Origin: Planctomycetota bacterium
GTDB lineage: Bacteria > Planctomycetota > Phycisphaerae > UBA1845 > UTPLA1
Length of the DNA stretch: 64,000 nucleotides
Reading direction: 5' to 3'
Assembly (NCBI GenBank): GCA_015654675.1
Contig: JAATGM010000031.1
Coordinates: 1-64,000 of the forward strand
Shown: piece by piece, positions 41,484 to 50,364 of the stretch
Layout of the letters: each line of letters opens with the position of its first letter
How positions within the stretch are numbered: the first letter of the stretch is position 1
Position numbers and translations under genes: made by a program
Notes under the pieces: model-generated
What the model saw: only the letters and a program-made list of their open reading frames with translations
What the model was told of the DNA's origin: nothing
Database searches by the model: none

Positions 41484-42788
41484 ATGACGCAGATGGCTCA
41501 GCAAGAACCAACTCAGGCCACGAAGACGCCGACGGACGCCGGCGCCGCCAAGCCGCCGAAGGAAGAGCGGATTCCGCGGCGTCACACGCCGCACGCGGGC
41601 AACCGGGTGCGGACATTGGTGATTCTCTTCGCGGTGCTGCTGGCCGTCGGATTTGTGGTGGCGCGGATTCCGAAGGTTCGCGAAGATAAGACAGCCAATG
41701 CGCTGGCCGAAAAGGTGCGAACCACTCCGCCGAGCGTCTACGTCGAACATCCGCACCGCGCCGACCCGATCTCCGGCCTCACCCTGCCCGGCGAAACCGA
41801 GGCCTTCAACCAGACCATCATCTATGCTCGCGTAAACGGCTACATCAAGGAGTGGTTCCACGATATCGGCGACCGCGTGAAGAAGGACGAACTGCTCGCG
41901 ACCATCGACGCCCCCGAGCTCGATCAGCAGCTTGCCCAGGCCGAAGCGGCCCTGGCCGCACGCGACGCTGATGTGAAGCTGGCCGAGGCCGAGGACGAGT
42001 TCGCCCGCGTCAGTCTGGTCCGCTGGGAAGAGGCCGCGCCCAAAGGCGCCGTCTCCAAGCAGGAGCTCGATCAGAAGCGGGCCGAGTACAAGGTGGCCGA
42101 GGCCAAGCTGAACGCCGCCCGCTCGCAGGTCGATCTGGCGCGGGCCAACGTGAAGCGGCTCGAGTTCTGGGAGGGATTCAAGTCCGTCGTGGCCCCGTTC
42201 GATGGCGTCATCTACCAGCGCCACATCGACATCGGCTCGCTCATCACGGCCGGTAGTGCGTCATCCACCACGCCGCTCTTCACCATCGAGCGGGCCGACG
42301 TCATCCGCGCCTACATCCAGGTCCCGCAAGCCGTCGCCGAGCTCATCAAGGTCGGCATGCACGCCAAGATCACCGCCCCCGAATACCCCGGCCGCGTCTT
42401 TGACGGCTACGTCGATCGCACGGCCCGCGCCATCGACCAGAAATCGCGAACCCTCAAGGTCGAAGCGCTCGTCAAGAATCCCGACTACACGCTCGTCACC
42501 GGAATGTATATCGGGGCGACCTTCGAGATGGAGCGCAAGGACCCGCCGTGGGTCATCCGCGCCAGCGCCCTGCATGTCCGCAGTGTCGGCTCGCAGGTCG
42601 CCATTGTGAGTTCCGACGGCAAGCTCGAGTTTCGAAACGTCGCCATCGTCGACGACCGCGGCGCGACGATCGACGTTACCGGCGACCTCAAGGCGGATGA
42701 CTGGCTCGCCCTCAACCTCAGCACCGAACTGCGCGACGGCGATCACGTGCACCCCGAGCCCTATGAAACGACCACGCAGCCGAAGTAG
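41484..42788 (+). CDS. RND efflux adaptor (membrane fusion protein)
   Basis: The 434-residue protein has one N-terminal membrane helix (about 43-61), half of a lipoyl domain (ARVNGYIKEWFHDIGDRVKKDELL), an alpha-helical hairpin (about 140-225), then the second lipoyl half (SVVAPFDGVIYQRHIDIGSLI) and beta-barrel and membrane-proximal domains. It bridges the pump and the outer-membrane channel. It is 13 bp after the pump gene and 6 bp before the outer-membrane gene. Confidence 0.92.
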   Translation: MTQMAQQEPTQATKTPTDAGAAKPPKEERIPRRHTPHAGNRVRTLVILFAVLLAVGFVVARIPKVREDKTANALAEKVRTTPPSVYVEHPHRADPISGLTLPGETEAFNQTIIYARVNGYIKEWFHDIGDRVKKDELLATIDAPELDQQLAQAEAALAARDADVKLAEAEDEFARVSLVRWEEAAPKGAVSKQELDQKRAEYKVAEAKLNAARSQVDLARANVKRLEFWEGFKSVVAPFDGVIYQRHIDIGSLITAGSASSTTPLFTIERADVIRAYIQVPQAVAELIKVGMHAKITAPEYPGRVFDGYVDRTARAIDQKSRTLKVEALVKNPDYTLVTGMYIGATFEMERKDPPWVIRASALHVRSVGSQVAIVSSDGKLEFRNVAIVDDRGATIDVTGDLKADDWLALNLSTELRDGDHVHPEPYETTTQPK

Positions 42789-42794
42789 GCAGGC

Positions 42795-44543
42795 ATGAAC
42801 GACCGACTCCGACATATTCTGCCGCTCGCCTGCCTGCTCGCGATGCTTCTCGCGACCGGTTGCAAGGTCGGTCCCAACTACGCCAAGCCGCAGGAGAAGA
42901 TGCCCGACGGCTTCTCCGCCGCCGCCGAGACACAGCCCACCGCCACGCAGCCCACCGTGAAGGACATCGAGCAATGGTGGACGTCTCTCGACGATGACGC
43001 ACTCGACTCGCTCGTCGAGCGGGCCGTGAAGGGCAACCTCGACGTCGCCCTGGCCGCGTCGCGCGTCTCTGAGGCCCGCGCCTCCGAGTCGGTCGCCATC
43101 TCGCGACTTACGCCGACCGTCAACGCCAACGTCGGCAGCCCGCCCGGCTCCGGCCTGCCGCCGCTCTACAACCGTGCCAGCCAGACCATCGAGAGCATCG
43201 GCGTCGTCAACCAGCGCTCCGTCCAGCCCGGCTTTCAGTTCGGCCCCGGCGGCCTCGGCCCGGCCACACTCAATTCGTCCTTCCCCGGCCACCGTGGCGC
43301 CGGCATTGGCCTCAATTCGGGCGCGTTCGGCAGCGCCATCACCGCCGCGCCCGGCGCCAGCAATAACATCATCGTCGCCCCCGACGCACGTCTCTCACCC
43401 GGCGGCGTCAACCTTACCGGCCCGGCCCTCGGCGGCGGGACGCGCGTCGTCAATCGCGACGAGTTCACGTTTTCGGCCGGTTTCGCCGCCGCCTGGGAGA
43501 TCGACGTCTTCGGCGGCCTGCGCCGCGCGATCGAGGCGGCCGACGCCTCGGCCCAGGCCGTCGACGAGACCCGCAACGACGTCCTGCTCGTGGTCGTGTC
43601 CGACGTGGCCCGCACCTATGCCCAGCTGCGCGGCTTCCAGTGGCGCTCCGACATCGCCACGTCCAACATTGCCGAGCAGCAGCAAAGTCTCGACCTCGTC
43701 ACCACGCGCTTCAAGACCGGCATCGGCAACGAGCTCGACGTCGCCCAGGCCACGCGCCAACTCGCCATGACCGAAGCCGTGAAAGGCCCGCTCGACGCCG
43801 GCGCGGCCGAGGCCCGCCATCGGCTCGGCGTATTGCTGGGCGGCTTCCCGGCCGCCCTCGACGACGAACTCAATCAGCAGAAGGCACTGCCCTCCGTCCC
43901 CGGCCACGCCCCGACCGACCTGCCTTCCGAGTTGCTCCGCCGCCGCCCGGACATCCGCCGCGCCGAGCGCGAGCTGGCCGCCCAGACCGCCCGCGTCGGC
44001 GTGGCGGTGGCCATGTTCTTCCCCAAGTTTTATCTCACCGGCTCATTCGGACCACAGACCAGCGACATCCGCGAAATGCTCAACGCCGACTCGCTCACTT
44101 GGTCGGCCGGGCCGGGCATGCGCTGGCCGCTGATCGACTTCGCCCTGATCGGCGAGCTGCGCATACAGGAGCTGCGCGCCCAGCAGGCCCTCATTAACTA
44201 TCGCCAGACATTGCTCATCGCCCTGCGCGAAGTGGAAGACGCCATCGCGGCCTACAACGGCCAGTCCGACAAGTCGGTGCAGCTTGAGCGCGCCGCCGAA
44301 GCCGCCCGCTCCGCCACGCGCCTCTCGATGATCCGCTACGAAACGGGCCTGGTGGACTATTTGAACGTGATCGACGCGTTGCGCTCGCAGTACGAAATCG
44401 AAGACTCGGCCGCGCTCGCCAAGCAGCAGCTCGTCGAAAACTTCGTCCAGCTCTACCGCGCCCTCGGCGGCGGCTGGGAGCACTTCGCCAAGCCGCTACC
44501 CGACGCCCGGCTGATTCCACCGGCGGTGACGCAGTTGCCGTAA
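42795..44543 (+). CDS. Outer-membrane efflux lipoprotein, NodT-like
   Basis: The 582-residue TolC-type channel has a lipoprotein signal ending LLATGC (Cys23), KVGPNYAKP of NodT/CusC-like proteins, and two repeats of helical hairpins with WEIDVFGGLRR and a C-terminal VDYLNVIDA segment. Residues about 115-220 are an unusually Gly/Pro/Ser-rich insertion (PPGSGLPPLYNRAS..., GPGGLGPATLNS) within the periplasmic helices, larger than in typical members. The operon order pump-adaptor-channel is standard. Confidence 0.9.
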   Translation: MNDRLRHILPLACLLAMLLATGCKVGPNYAKPQEKMPDGFSAAAETQPTATQPTVKDIEQWWTSLDDDALDSLVERAVKGNLDVALAASRVSEARASESVAISRLTPTVNANVGSPPGSGLPPLYNRASQTIESIGVVNQRSVQPGFQFGPGGLGPATLNSSFPGHRGAGIGLNSGAFGSAITAAPGASNNIIVAPDARLSPGGVNLTGPALGGGTRVVNRDEFTFSAGFAAAWEIDVFGGLRRAIEAADASAQAVDETRNDVLLVVVSDVARTYAQLRGFQWRSDIATSNIAEQQQSLDLVTTRFKTGIGNELDVAQATRQLAMTEAVKGPLDAGAAEARHRLGVLLGGFPAALDDELNQQKALPSVPGHAPTDLPSELLRRRPDIRRAERELAAQTARVGVAVAMFFPKFYLTGSFGPQTSDIREMLNADSLTWSAGPGMRWPLIDFALIGELRIQELRAQQALINYRQTLLIALREVEDAIAAYNGQSDKSVQLERAAEAARSATRLSMIRYETGLVDYLNVIDALRSQYEIEDSAALAKQQLVENFVQLYRALGGGWEHFAKPLPDARLIPPAVTQLP

Positions 44544-44551
44544 TCAGCGAC

Positions 44552-44854
44552 TCATTTCGCCCCCACCGCCAGATTCTCAAACGTCTTTGCCAGCTCCACG
44601 TCCTTGCTTGTCACGCCGCCGGCGTCGTGCGTCGCGAGGTCGATCTTCACGGTGCGATAGACGTTGAACCATTCCGGGTGGTGGTTGGCCGCCTCGGCCG
44701 CGAGGGCCGCCTGGGCCATGAAGCCGAAGGCCCGCACGAAATCGGCGAACTGGTACTCGCGGTGCAGCTTGCCGGCGGTGTAGCTCCACTTCGGCAGCGC
44801 GGCGAGGGCGGTGCGGATCTCGGCTTCGGACATTTTCGGCGGGGCGGTGGGCAT
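44552..44854 (-). CDS. Pterin-4a-carbinolamine dehydratase
   Basis: The 100-residue enzyme recycles tetrahydrobiopterin after aromatic hydroxylation, or acts in molybdopterin and tetrahydropterin metabolism. The active-site signature NHHPEW (H58, H59) is complete, with [17 protein letters not shown] downstream. The frame is open upstream to 45094 but the ATG at 44854 gives a family-typical length. It converges on the efflux operon. A PTPS-like gene at 11.3 kb is the only other pterin gene seen. Confidence 0.9.
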   Translation of the reverse strand: MPTAPPKMSEAEIRTALAALPKWSYTAGKLHREYQFADFVRAFGFMAQAALAAEAANHHPEWFNVYRTVKIDLATHDAGGVTSKDVELAKTFENLAVGAK

Positions 44855-45052
44855 GTGCGGCCTCTCGATGGGTTGGCGGCGTGGCTTCGGCTCAGCACCG
44901 CCGTATCGCGCCGATGCTAACGTTTTGAAGCCGGCCGGCACAAGGGTGGGCGGATTCGTTGCTGGGGCGGGCGGCGGCGGCGAGGATTCAGCGTGGGGAG
45001 TCGGGGGCGTCGCGGATCGGCCCGGCCACGGCCGTGATGGCGAATCGCGGCG

Positions 45053-45080
45053 TTGACGAAACGCGGCGGTGGGATATGAT
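45053..45080 (+). promoter_or_regulatory. Promoter of the tRNA-Leu gene
   Basis: TTGACG (45053-45058) and TATGAT (45075-45080) with a 16-bp spacer, ending 16 bp before the mature tRNA start. Confidence 0.75.
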
Positions 45081-45096
45081 TTTCGGTCCCCCAAAC

Positions 45097-45180
45097 GCCC
45101 GGGTGGCGGAATTGGCAGACGCGCCAGGTTGAGGGCCTGGTTCTAGCAATAGAGTGCAGGTTCGACCCCTGTCCCGGGCA
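45097..45180 (+). tRNA. tRNA-Leu (GAG anticodon)
   Basis: The 84-nt gene has acceptor arms GCCCGGG and CCCGGGC pairing perfectly, a D arm with GGCGGAATTGGCAGACG, anticodon stem CCAGG / CCTGG around loop TTGAGGG (anticodon GAG, reads CUC/CUU), a long variable arm typical of class II tRNA-Leu, and a GTTCGACCC T arm. The 3' CCA is not encoded. Confidence 0.97.
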
Positions 45181-45370
45181 GTTTTTCCCCCCAATCGGCC
45201 GCTCGTCTTTGAAATCCGCGTTGGTATCCACCAGTCGGCGAGAGATTCTTTAGATGCGCTCATGCGGCGCCGCCCAGATACGCGGGGTGCCGCGGATTCG
45301 GCGCGCACTTGTTCCATACTTTTGGCATGGTGCTCAAACGATAGCAGCTCTTATGTTTCCGGCCGCGCGA

Positions 45371-45853
45371 CTAGCGATGGGCTTCGATAGTGCTTTGTGG
45401 CAGGAAGTACGCGCCGGAGTCGTCGCGACCGATGTGAACGCCATCCGGCCGCCACATAACAGTTCCCCATCGCTCCACCGCGTCGGCGCGGGTCGCTGCG
45501 TGGCCGATGACGCCGCAATCGTGGACATAGTTGTTGGTGTCGATCAGTATCCGGGCGCACACGTCCAATCCATGTTTCGTCGGAACGACGTACACCCGGC
45601 AGCCATAAAACGCGGGGCCGTCTTTGCCGTCGCCCCAACTCATCGCGATCGTATTTTCCAGTGTAGCGCTCTCGCCAGTCGTGTTCCCGATTTCCCAGGC
45701 GACCCAGACGCTGACGAAGAGAATCGTCAGCTTGATGGCTAGGCCGATCAACCGCCGAACGGTTCGCCTAATCGGCCCGGACGGTCGAGCGCTCGGCAGG
45801 CTTCCACAGTCGAGTGTAGAGGTGCGATCAGGAAGTGACTTCAGAGGATCCAT
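45371..45853 (-). CDS. Small membrane-anchored protein of unknown function
   Basis: The 160-residue product has one membrane helix (LIGLAIKLTILFVSVWVAWEI, about 35-55) and a soluble domain with conserved-looking Trp and Cys residues (AFYGCRVYVVPTKHGLDVCA, WGTVMWRPDGVHIGRDDSGA). No family is recognised. Start ATG at 45853, without a strong ribosome binding site. Confidence 0.5.
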   Translation of the reverse strand: MDPLKSLPDRTSTLDCGSLPSARPSGPIRRTVRRLIGLAIKLTILFVSVWVAWEIGNTTGESATLENTIAMSWGDGKDGPAFYGCRVYVVPTKHGLDVCARILIDTNNYVHDCGVIGHAATRADAVERWGTVMWRPDGVHIGRDDSGAYFLPQSTIEAHR

Positions 45854-45991
45854 ACTGCAATCATTTCGAGCCGACGGATGACGAAGGGCTGCGACTTGGG
45901 ATAGTGGACGTGAGGCACCCTGACTGGTGGTTTCGGTCAGGTGTCGCGCGGGTAGAATCGGGCGGGGCAGTCTTCGCACTCCAGAGCGATT

Positions 45992-46093
45992 CTAGATGAG
46001 AGCGTGTATCTTCCGTCCGCACTCCGGGCACCGGCCGGTTTGGTTTCCGCGAAAGTTGTATCCGCACCGGCAGCGAACTGTGGGTGGTATGCC
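45992..46093 (-). pseudogene. Fragment of a zinc-ribbon protein
   Basis: One minus-strand frame reads PPTVRCRCGYNFRGNQTG followed by RCPECGRKIHALI and a stop codon, a complete four-cysteine zinc ribbon of the kind that opens many planctomycete membrane proteins. No ATG, GTG or TTG start is in a plausible position, and no downstream membrane part is left. It is probably a decayed gene copy. Confidence 0.4.
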
Positions 46094-46142
46094 TTTTCGG
46101 CCGGCGAGCCGCAGTTCGGGCCCGCTTTCGCCCGCCGGCCAG

Positions 46143-46592
46143 TTAAATCGCGTTCGCCACGATGACCATCGCGATCAGCTCCAGGCCGCAGAACAGAATG
46201 GTGAGAGTGGATTCAGCGCTTCGCCTGGTCGGCGGATTCAAGGGTCTCGCCATGGGCGCTTCGTGCGCTGCTATCAATCCGATCGCAACGTTCCAAGCGA
46301 CGATGGGCGTCACGAGAAAGCCGATCAGCAATCCCACGAAGGCCGTCGGGGCAGCATCGGCGCCGGCAAGCCGAGTGCACGCGACGATCGCCGGGAGCAC
46401 GAGGAAATAGACCGCGACGAGCCAGAGCGGCGTCGGCTTCTCACCCAGGGATGATGCTCGACGCAGCGCTTCGCGATCGAAATCCTCGCCGCACTCTGGG
46501 CAGCGGGTTCGCGCGAGGCCGGTCAGGTTGTACTCGCAGACTGGGCAGAAGAGGTTTTCGTCGAGATCGGCGTTCGGCTGCGGAACCGCCAT
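46143..46592 (-). CDS. Zinc-ribbon membrane protein
   Basis: The 149-residue protein begins with a zinc ribbon (LFCPVCEYNLTGLARTRCPECG, four Cys between about 16 and 34), followed by three membrane helices (about 57-75, 82-110 and 128-148). This architecture, with YNLTGL between the Cys pairs, is characteristic of planctomycete proteins of unknown role. Confidence 0.65.
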   Translation of the reverse strand: MAVPQPNADLDENLFCPVCEYNLTGLARTRCPECGEDFDREALRRASSLGEKPTPLWLVAVYFLVLPAIVACTRLAGADAAPTAFVGLLIGFLVTPIVAWNVAIGLIAAHEAPMARPLNPPTRRSAESTLTILFCGLELIAMVIVANAI

Positions 46593-46604
46593 GGCAAGAT
46601 TGTA

Positions 46605-46877
46605 TCAGCTGGGCGGAGAGTTTTCGGCGGCGGTCGGCGGAAGCTCGTTTGGCAGCGGTTTTCGGACATGTCGGAGGCCATATTGGGTGCATGCGCCGAA
46701 CTCTAGATAGTTTTGCCGGGCCGCATTCAGACTCACGTCATTCGCACCGGGCTCGTTCGGGTTTCGAAATTGAACATCGTCGTCTTCCCAGAAACACACC
46801 GGGCAGACTTCAAAAGTACCGGGCGGATTTTGATCCAGCGTCAGGCACGCGCAGCACGGACACGCGAATCGCTTCAT
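46605..46877 (-). CDS. CPCC-type cysteine-rich protein
   Basis: The 90-residue protein starts MKRFACPCCACLTL, followed by CPVCFWEDDDVQ, the pattern of CPCC-domain proteins that probably bind zinc; NDVSLNAARQNYLEFGAC is also typical. The start overlaps the end of the RelE-like toxin gene by 4 bp, so it may be translated with the toxin-antitoxin pair. Function of the family is unknown. Confidence 0.75.
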   Translation of the reverse strand: MKRFACPCCACLTLDQNPPGTFEVCPVCFWEDDDVQFRNPNEPGANDVSLNAARQNYLEFGACTQYGLRHVRKPLPNELPPTAAENSPPS

Positions 46878-47137
46878 GATCGATACACATCTTTCCGATG
46901 CCCGACCTTCAATATGATGACGCGAATTTCTGCGTGAAGCACATCGTAGATGACGCGGTAGTCGCCAACTCGAATCCGATAGAGGGAGTCCTGCGCAACC
47001 AGCCGCTTCGAACCGGGTGGGAAAGGGTCCAGTGCAAGGCGATCCGCCGCTTCCATGACGCGCCGGCGGTGCTGTGGATCGAGCCGGCGGAGATGTCGCC
47101 TCGCCGTAGTTGAATAATCAACGCGATAGAGTTTCAC
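46874..47137 (-). CDS. RelE/ParE-family toxin
   Basis: The 87-residue protein has the RelE/ParE fold pattern: VDYSTTARRHLRRLD at the N-terminus, RIRVGDYRVIYDVLH in the centre and VIILKVGHRKDVYR at the end, with Arg and His positions used by mRNA-cleaving RelE toxins. The ATG overlaps the antitoxin stop by 4 bp (ATGA), standard for such pairs. Confidence 0.85.
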   Translation of the reverse strand: MKLYRVDYSTTARRHLRRLDPQHRRRVMEAADRLALDPFPPGSKRLVAQDSLYRIRVGDYRVIYDVLHAEIRVIILKVGHRKDVYRS

Positions 47138-47433
47138 GACCGAGTCTTGCGGCGGATCGCATTCTTCCGATCAGTTCGCGCCAATTCGCGTTTGACCTCT
47201 GCGGCGGGAATCAGCTTTTCCTTGCCGGACTTGATCCGCGCGCGAATCTTCTCGGCCTCCCGGATGTCCTCGAGGTCTTCCAACTGCTCCAGCAATTTGA
47301 GATCGGCGGCGGGAACGATGCCCACCGCAATCTTTCCGTTTTTGGTCACGGCGAAGCGCTTGCCGCCATAAGCGGCCTGGTTGACGACTTCGGCGAACCG
47401 CTGACGGGCGTTGGCGGCGGGAATGCGGGTCAT
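47134..47433 (-). CDS. YefM/Phd-like antitoxin
   Basis: The 99-residue protein begins MTRIPAANARQRFAEVVNQA, typical of Phd/YefM antitoxins (DNA-binding N-terminus), with a charged C-terminal tail that would wrap the toxin. The ATG at 47433 has a GAGGAG site at spacing 6; ATG 47439 directly abuts that site and is less likely. A palindromic operator with TGTACA cores lies upstream, fitting autoregulation. Confidence 0.83.
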   Translation of the reverse strand: MTRIPAANARQRFAEVVNQAAYGGKRFAVTKNGKIAVGIVPAADLKLLEQLEDLEDIREAEKIRARIKSGKEKLIPAAEVKRELARTDRKNAIRRKTRS

Positions 47434-47449
47434 GGGCATCTCCTCAAAC

Positions 47450-47468
47450 TGTACAAATTGTACAATTT
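47450..47468. promoter_or_regulatory. Palindromic operator of the toxin-antitoxin operon
   Basis: TGTACAA-A-TTGTACA (47450-47464) is a perfect 7-1-7 palindrome and overlaps AAATTGTACAATTT (47455-47468), another perfect palindrome. Two TGTACA cores are 9 bp apart centre to centre. The E. coli YefM-YoeB operator uses TGTACA cores too, which supports autoregulation. Confidence 0.75.
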
Positions 47469-47537
47469 GATTATTGCCTCACCTGGCCGGCCCGTCAACT
47501 CGCCCATGCGCCTCCAGAAAGTCTTCGCAATTCTGAC

Positions 47538-47732
47538 TCACGAAACGAGTTGGCGTTGTCGTGCCGCCCGTTGGCCTAGTAGTGTCACAAGGCAGCAGAC
47601 AATCGCCGCGATGGAGAGGCACCACCCGGCCACGGCATTCGTTTGGAGGCACGAAAGATACATGCAGGCGCACCACGCGGCTTCCCACCACTGGTGCGTC
47701 TGAGGCGGCCGGACTTTGCGGGCCACGATCAC
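47538..47732 (-). CDS. Possible small cysteine-rich membrane peptide
   Basis: The 64-residue frame holds one strongly hydrophobic stretch (AVAGWCLSIAAIVCCLVTLL). There is no good ribosome binding site and no recognised family; it may not be a gene. Confidence 0.25.
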   Translation of the reverse strand: MIVARKVRPPQTHQWWEAAWCACMYLSCLQTNAVAGWCLSIAAIVCCLVTLLGQRAARQRQLVS

Positions 47733-47753
47733 GAGTGTGCACCTCCGAGGTTG

Positions 47754-48860
47754 TTACAGCGACAACGGCGCAAACGGAATGCCAAACGTCTCCGCGACCG
47801 GCTTGTTCGTCACCTTGCCGCTGTCGATGTTCACGCCGTTCGCCAGCCCGGCATCTTCCTTGCAGGCCTGCTTCCAGCCCTTGCTGGCGATCCGCACCGC
47901 ATACGGCAGCGTCGCATTCGTGAGCGCGAAGGTGCTCGTCCGACCAACTGCGCCCGGCATGTTCGTCACGCCATAGTGCACGATGCCATCGACCATATAC
48001 GTCGGCTCGGCATGCGTCGTCGGTTTGATCGTCTCGACGCAGCCGCCCTGATCGACACCGACATCAACAATCACCGCACCCGGCTTCATCTTCGAAAGGT
48101 GCTCGCGCGTCACCAGCACCGGGCACCGCGCCCCGGGAATCAGCACCGCCCCGATCACCAGGTCGGCCAGCGCCAATTGCCGCCGAATCTGAAGCGGATC
48201 GGAAAACAGCGTCTGCACGTTGGCGGGCATTACGTCTGACAGATAGCGCAGCCGCTCCACGTTCACGTCCATGATGACCACACGGGCCCCGAGCCCGGCC
48301 GCCACCTTGGCCGCGTTTGTGCCGACCACGCCGCCGCCCAGAATCGTCACGTGCGCCGGCTCCACGCCCGGCACTCCGCCCAAGAGAATCCCGCGGCCCA
48401 TCATCGGCCGTTCGAGATACTTGGCGCCTTCCTGCACGCTCATCTTGCCGGCCACTTCGCTCATCGGCGTCAGCAACGGCAGCTTGCCTTCGCGATCGGT
48501 TACCGTCTCGTAGGCGATCGCAACCGAGTTGCTCTTGAGGATGCCCTGCGTCAGCGCCTTCTCAGCCGCAAAGTGGAAGTAGGTAAACAGAATCTGCCCC
48601 GGCCGGATCATCGAGACCTCGGCCGCCTGCGGCTCCTTCACTTTCACGATCATGTCGGCCCGCGACCAGACATCCTTGGCCGTGGGGACGATCGAGGCCT
48701 CGGCCTGCGTGTAGTCTTCGTCCGAAAAGCCCGAGCCCGCACCCGCCTGCGTCTCGACCAGAACCTGGTGCCCGGCCTTGCGAAGGGCGATCGCCCCGGC
48801 CGGAACCATGCCGACCCGGTACTCGTCGGATTTCACCTCTCGTGGGAGGCCGATGATCAT
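47754..48860 (-). CDS. ald: Alanine dehydrogenase
   Basis: The 368-residue enzyme interconverts L-alanine and pyruvate plus ammonia with NAD. Diagnostic segments are MIIGLPREVKSDEYRVGMVP at the start, VKVKEPQ (Lys of the substrate site), FTYFHFAAEK (catalytic His), the Rossmann glycine motif ILGGGVVGTNAAKVA and VDQGGCVETIKPTTH. Length is typical. Confidence 0.95.
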   Translation of the reverse strand: MIIGLPREVKSDEYRVGMVPAGAIALRKAGHQVLVETQAGAGSGFSDEDYTQAEASIVPTAKDVWSRADMIVKVKEPQAAEVSMIRPGQILFTYFHFAAEKALTQGILKSNSVAIAYETVTDREGKLPLLTPMSEVAGKMSVQEGAKYLERPMMGRGILLGGVPGVEPAHVTILGGGVVGTNAAKVAAGLGARVVIMDVNVERLRYLSDVMPANVQTLFSDPLQIRRQLALADLVIGAVLIPGARCPVLVTREHLSKMKPGAVIVDVGVDQGGCVETIKPTTHAEPTYMVDGIVHYGVTNMPGAVGRTSTFALTNATLPYAVRIASKGWKQACKEDAGLANGVNIDSGKVTNKPVAETFGIPFAPLSL

Positions 48861-49089
48861 GAGGAAGTCTCCAGTGCAAGCCCGGCAGCGTGCGGGCGAA
48901 CGGCGAATTCACTGAGAAAAGCGTATCAAATTGGCGGGTTTCAGGCAAGCTGGCGGCGGGGCGACGGATGCGAGCGACAATTCTCGCGCGGCGCGAAAAG
49001 CACGATCAATGAAAGCGTTTCTTTCCATGGCAATCAGCCGCGCAGCGCCGCCCGACGCGCTCGCACAACCCTCTTCGCAAGGAGCACGC

Positions 49090-50247
49090 ATGTCCGCGAC
49101 GCGCCGTCATTTTTTGAAAATCTCCGCCGCGGCCGGGTCCGCGCTCGCGCTGGGCGATCGCCTGCCATCGGCTCTCGCCGAACCAAAGTCGGAGGACGCT
49201 GCGGGCAAGTCCGCTAAGTCCGGTCTGAAGATTCTCATGCTCGGCGGCACCGGCTTCCTCGGCCCGGCCATCGTCGAATATGCCATCTCGCGCGGCCACA
49301 TCATCACGCTCTTCAATCGCGGCAAGCGCGCCCCCGATCTCTTCCCCAAGTGCGAAAACCTCGTCGGCGATCGCGACGGCAATCTCAAGGCCCTCGAAGG
49401 CCGCCGCTGGGACGCCGTCATCGACACCTCCGGCCACATCCCCAAGACCGTGCGCGAGTCGTGCAAAATCCTGAAGGACAGCGGCTTCTACTGCTTCGTC
49501 TCATCCATGGGCGTCTACAAGGATTTCAGCAAGCCGCTCGACGAAACATCGCAACTGCACGACACACCCGACCCCAACCTCGACAAGATGAACAACGACA
49601 CCTACGGCCCGATGAAAATCCTGTGCGAGCGGGCCATCCAGGAAACCATGCCCGACCGCACGCTCATCGTCCGCCCGGGCCTGATCGTCGGACCGCGCGA
49701 CTGGTCGGATCGGTTCACGTATTGGCCTGTCCGCGTTGATCGCGGCGGCGAGGTTTTCGCACCGGACAAACCCGATGACCCCACACAGTTCATCGACTCG
49801 CGCGACCTCGCCGCCTTCGTCGTTCGCCTCGTCGAGCGGAAGACTACCGGCGTCTTCAACGCGGCCGGCCCGAAAGACCGCCTGACCATGGGCGAAGTCC
49901 TGACCTGCTGCAAAGATGTCAGCAAGAGCGACGCAAAGTTCACCTGGGTTGATGCCGCCTTCCTCGAGACCAACAAGGTCAACGGCTGGACCGACCTGCC
50001 CATCTGGGTCGATCCAAAAGGCGACGGCATCGGCCTCATCACGGCCAACCTGAGCAAGGCCTTCGCCGCCGGCCTCACCTGCCGCCCATTGGTCGAGACG
50101 GTCCGCGACACGCTTGTCTGGTTTAAGAAAGAGCCCGCCGAACGCCGCGAAAAAAAGATGCGCGCCGGCCTGACGCCCGAGCGCGAGAAGGAACTGCTCG
50201 TGGCCTGGCACGCCCGCGACAAAGTCCCGGCATCCGTCGGCGGATAG
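49090..50247 (+). CDS. Tat-exported NAD-dependent epimerase/dehydratase, copy 1
   Basis: The 385-residue protein has a twin-arginine signal (SATRRHFLKISAAAGSALA) and an extended short-chain dehydrogenase fold: LGGTGFLGPAIVEYA for NAD binding, then SSMGVYKDF, YGPMKILCE with the Tyr-Lys equivalent, and RPGLIVGPRDWSDRFTYWP. The ATG at 49090 follows AAGGAG. Export of a Rossmann-fold nucleotide-sugar-type enzyme by Tat implies it leaves the cytoplasm with its cofactor already bound. A close paralogue follows 117 bp downstream. Confidence 0.82.
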   Translation: MSATRRHFLKISAAAGSALALGDRLPSALAEPKSEDAAGKSAKSGLKILMLGGTGFLGPAIVEYAISRGHIITLFNRGKRAPDLFPKCENLVGDRDGNLKALEGRRWDAVIDTSGHIPKTVRESCKILKDSGFYCFVSSMGVYKDFSKPLDETSQLHDTPDPNLDKMNNDTYGPMKILCERAIQETMPDRTLIVRPGLIVGPRDWSDRFTYWPVRVDRGGEVFAPDKPDDPTQFIDSRDLAAFVVRLVERKTTGVFNAAGPKDRLTMGEVLTCCKDVSKSDAKFTWVDAAFLETNKVNGWTDLPIWVDPKGDGIGLITANLSKAFAAGLTCRPLVETVRDTLVWFKKEPAERREKKMRAGLTPEREKELLVAWHARDKVPASVGG

Positions 50248-50364
50248 TTTGGGTTTGCAGCGAAAGCCGGGCCAGCGCCGCCCGTTAATCCGGTATGGCA
50301 TTTCCGCGCCGGATCGGCTATTCCGTGCGGCGAAGTGACCATTTCTCATCCGAAAGGACCGATC

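Noticed and set aside
45254-45742. 162-residue + strand frame after the tRNA
   Set aside because: It lacks a ribosome binding site and lies opposite a more protein-like minus-strand gene.
47479-47742. 87-residue minus-strand frame before alanine dehydrogenase
   Set aside because: Proline/arginine-rich and without features; the overlapping hydrophobic frame is slightly more plausible and also weak.
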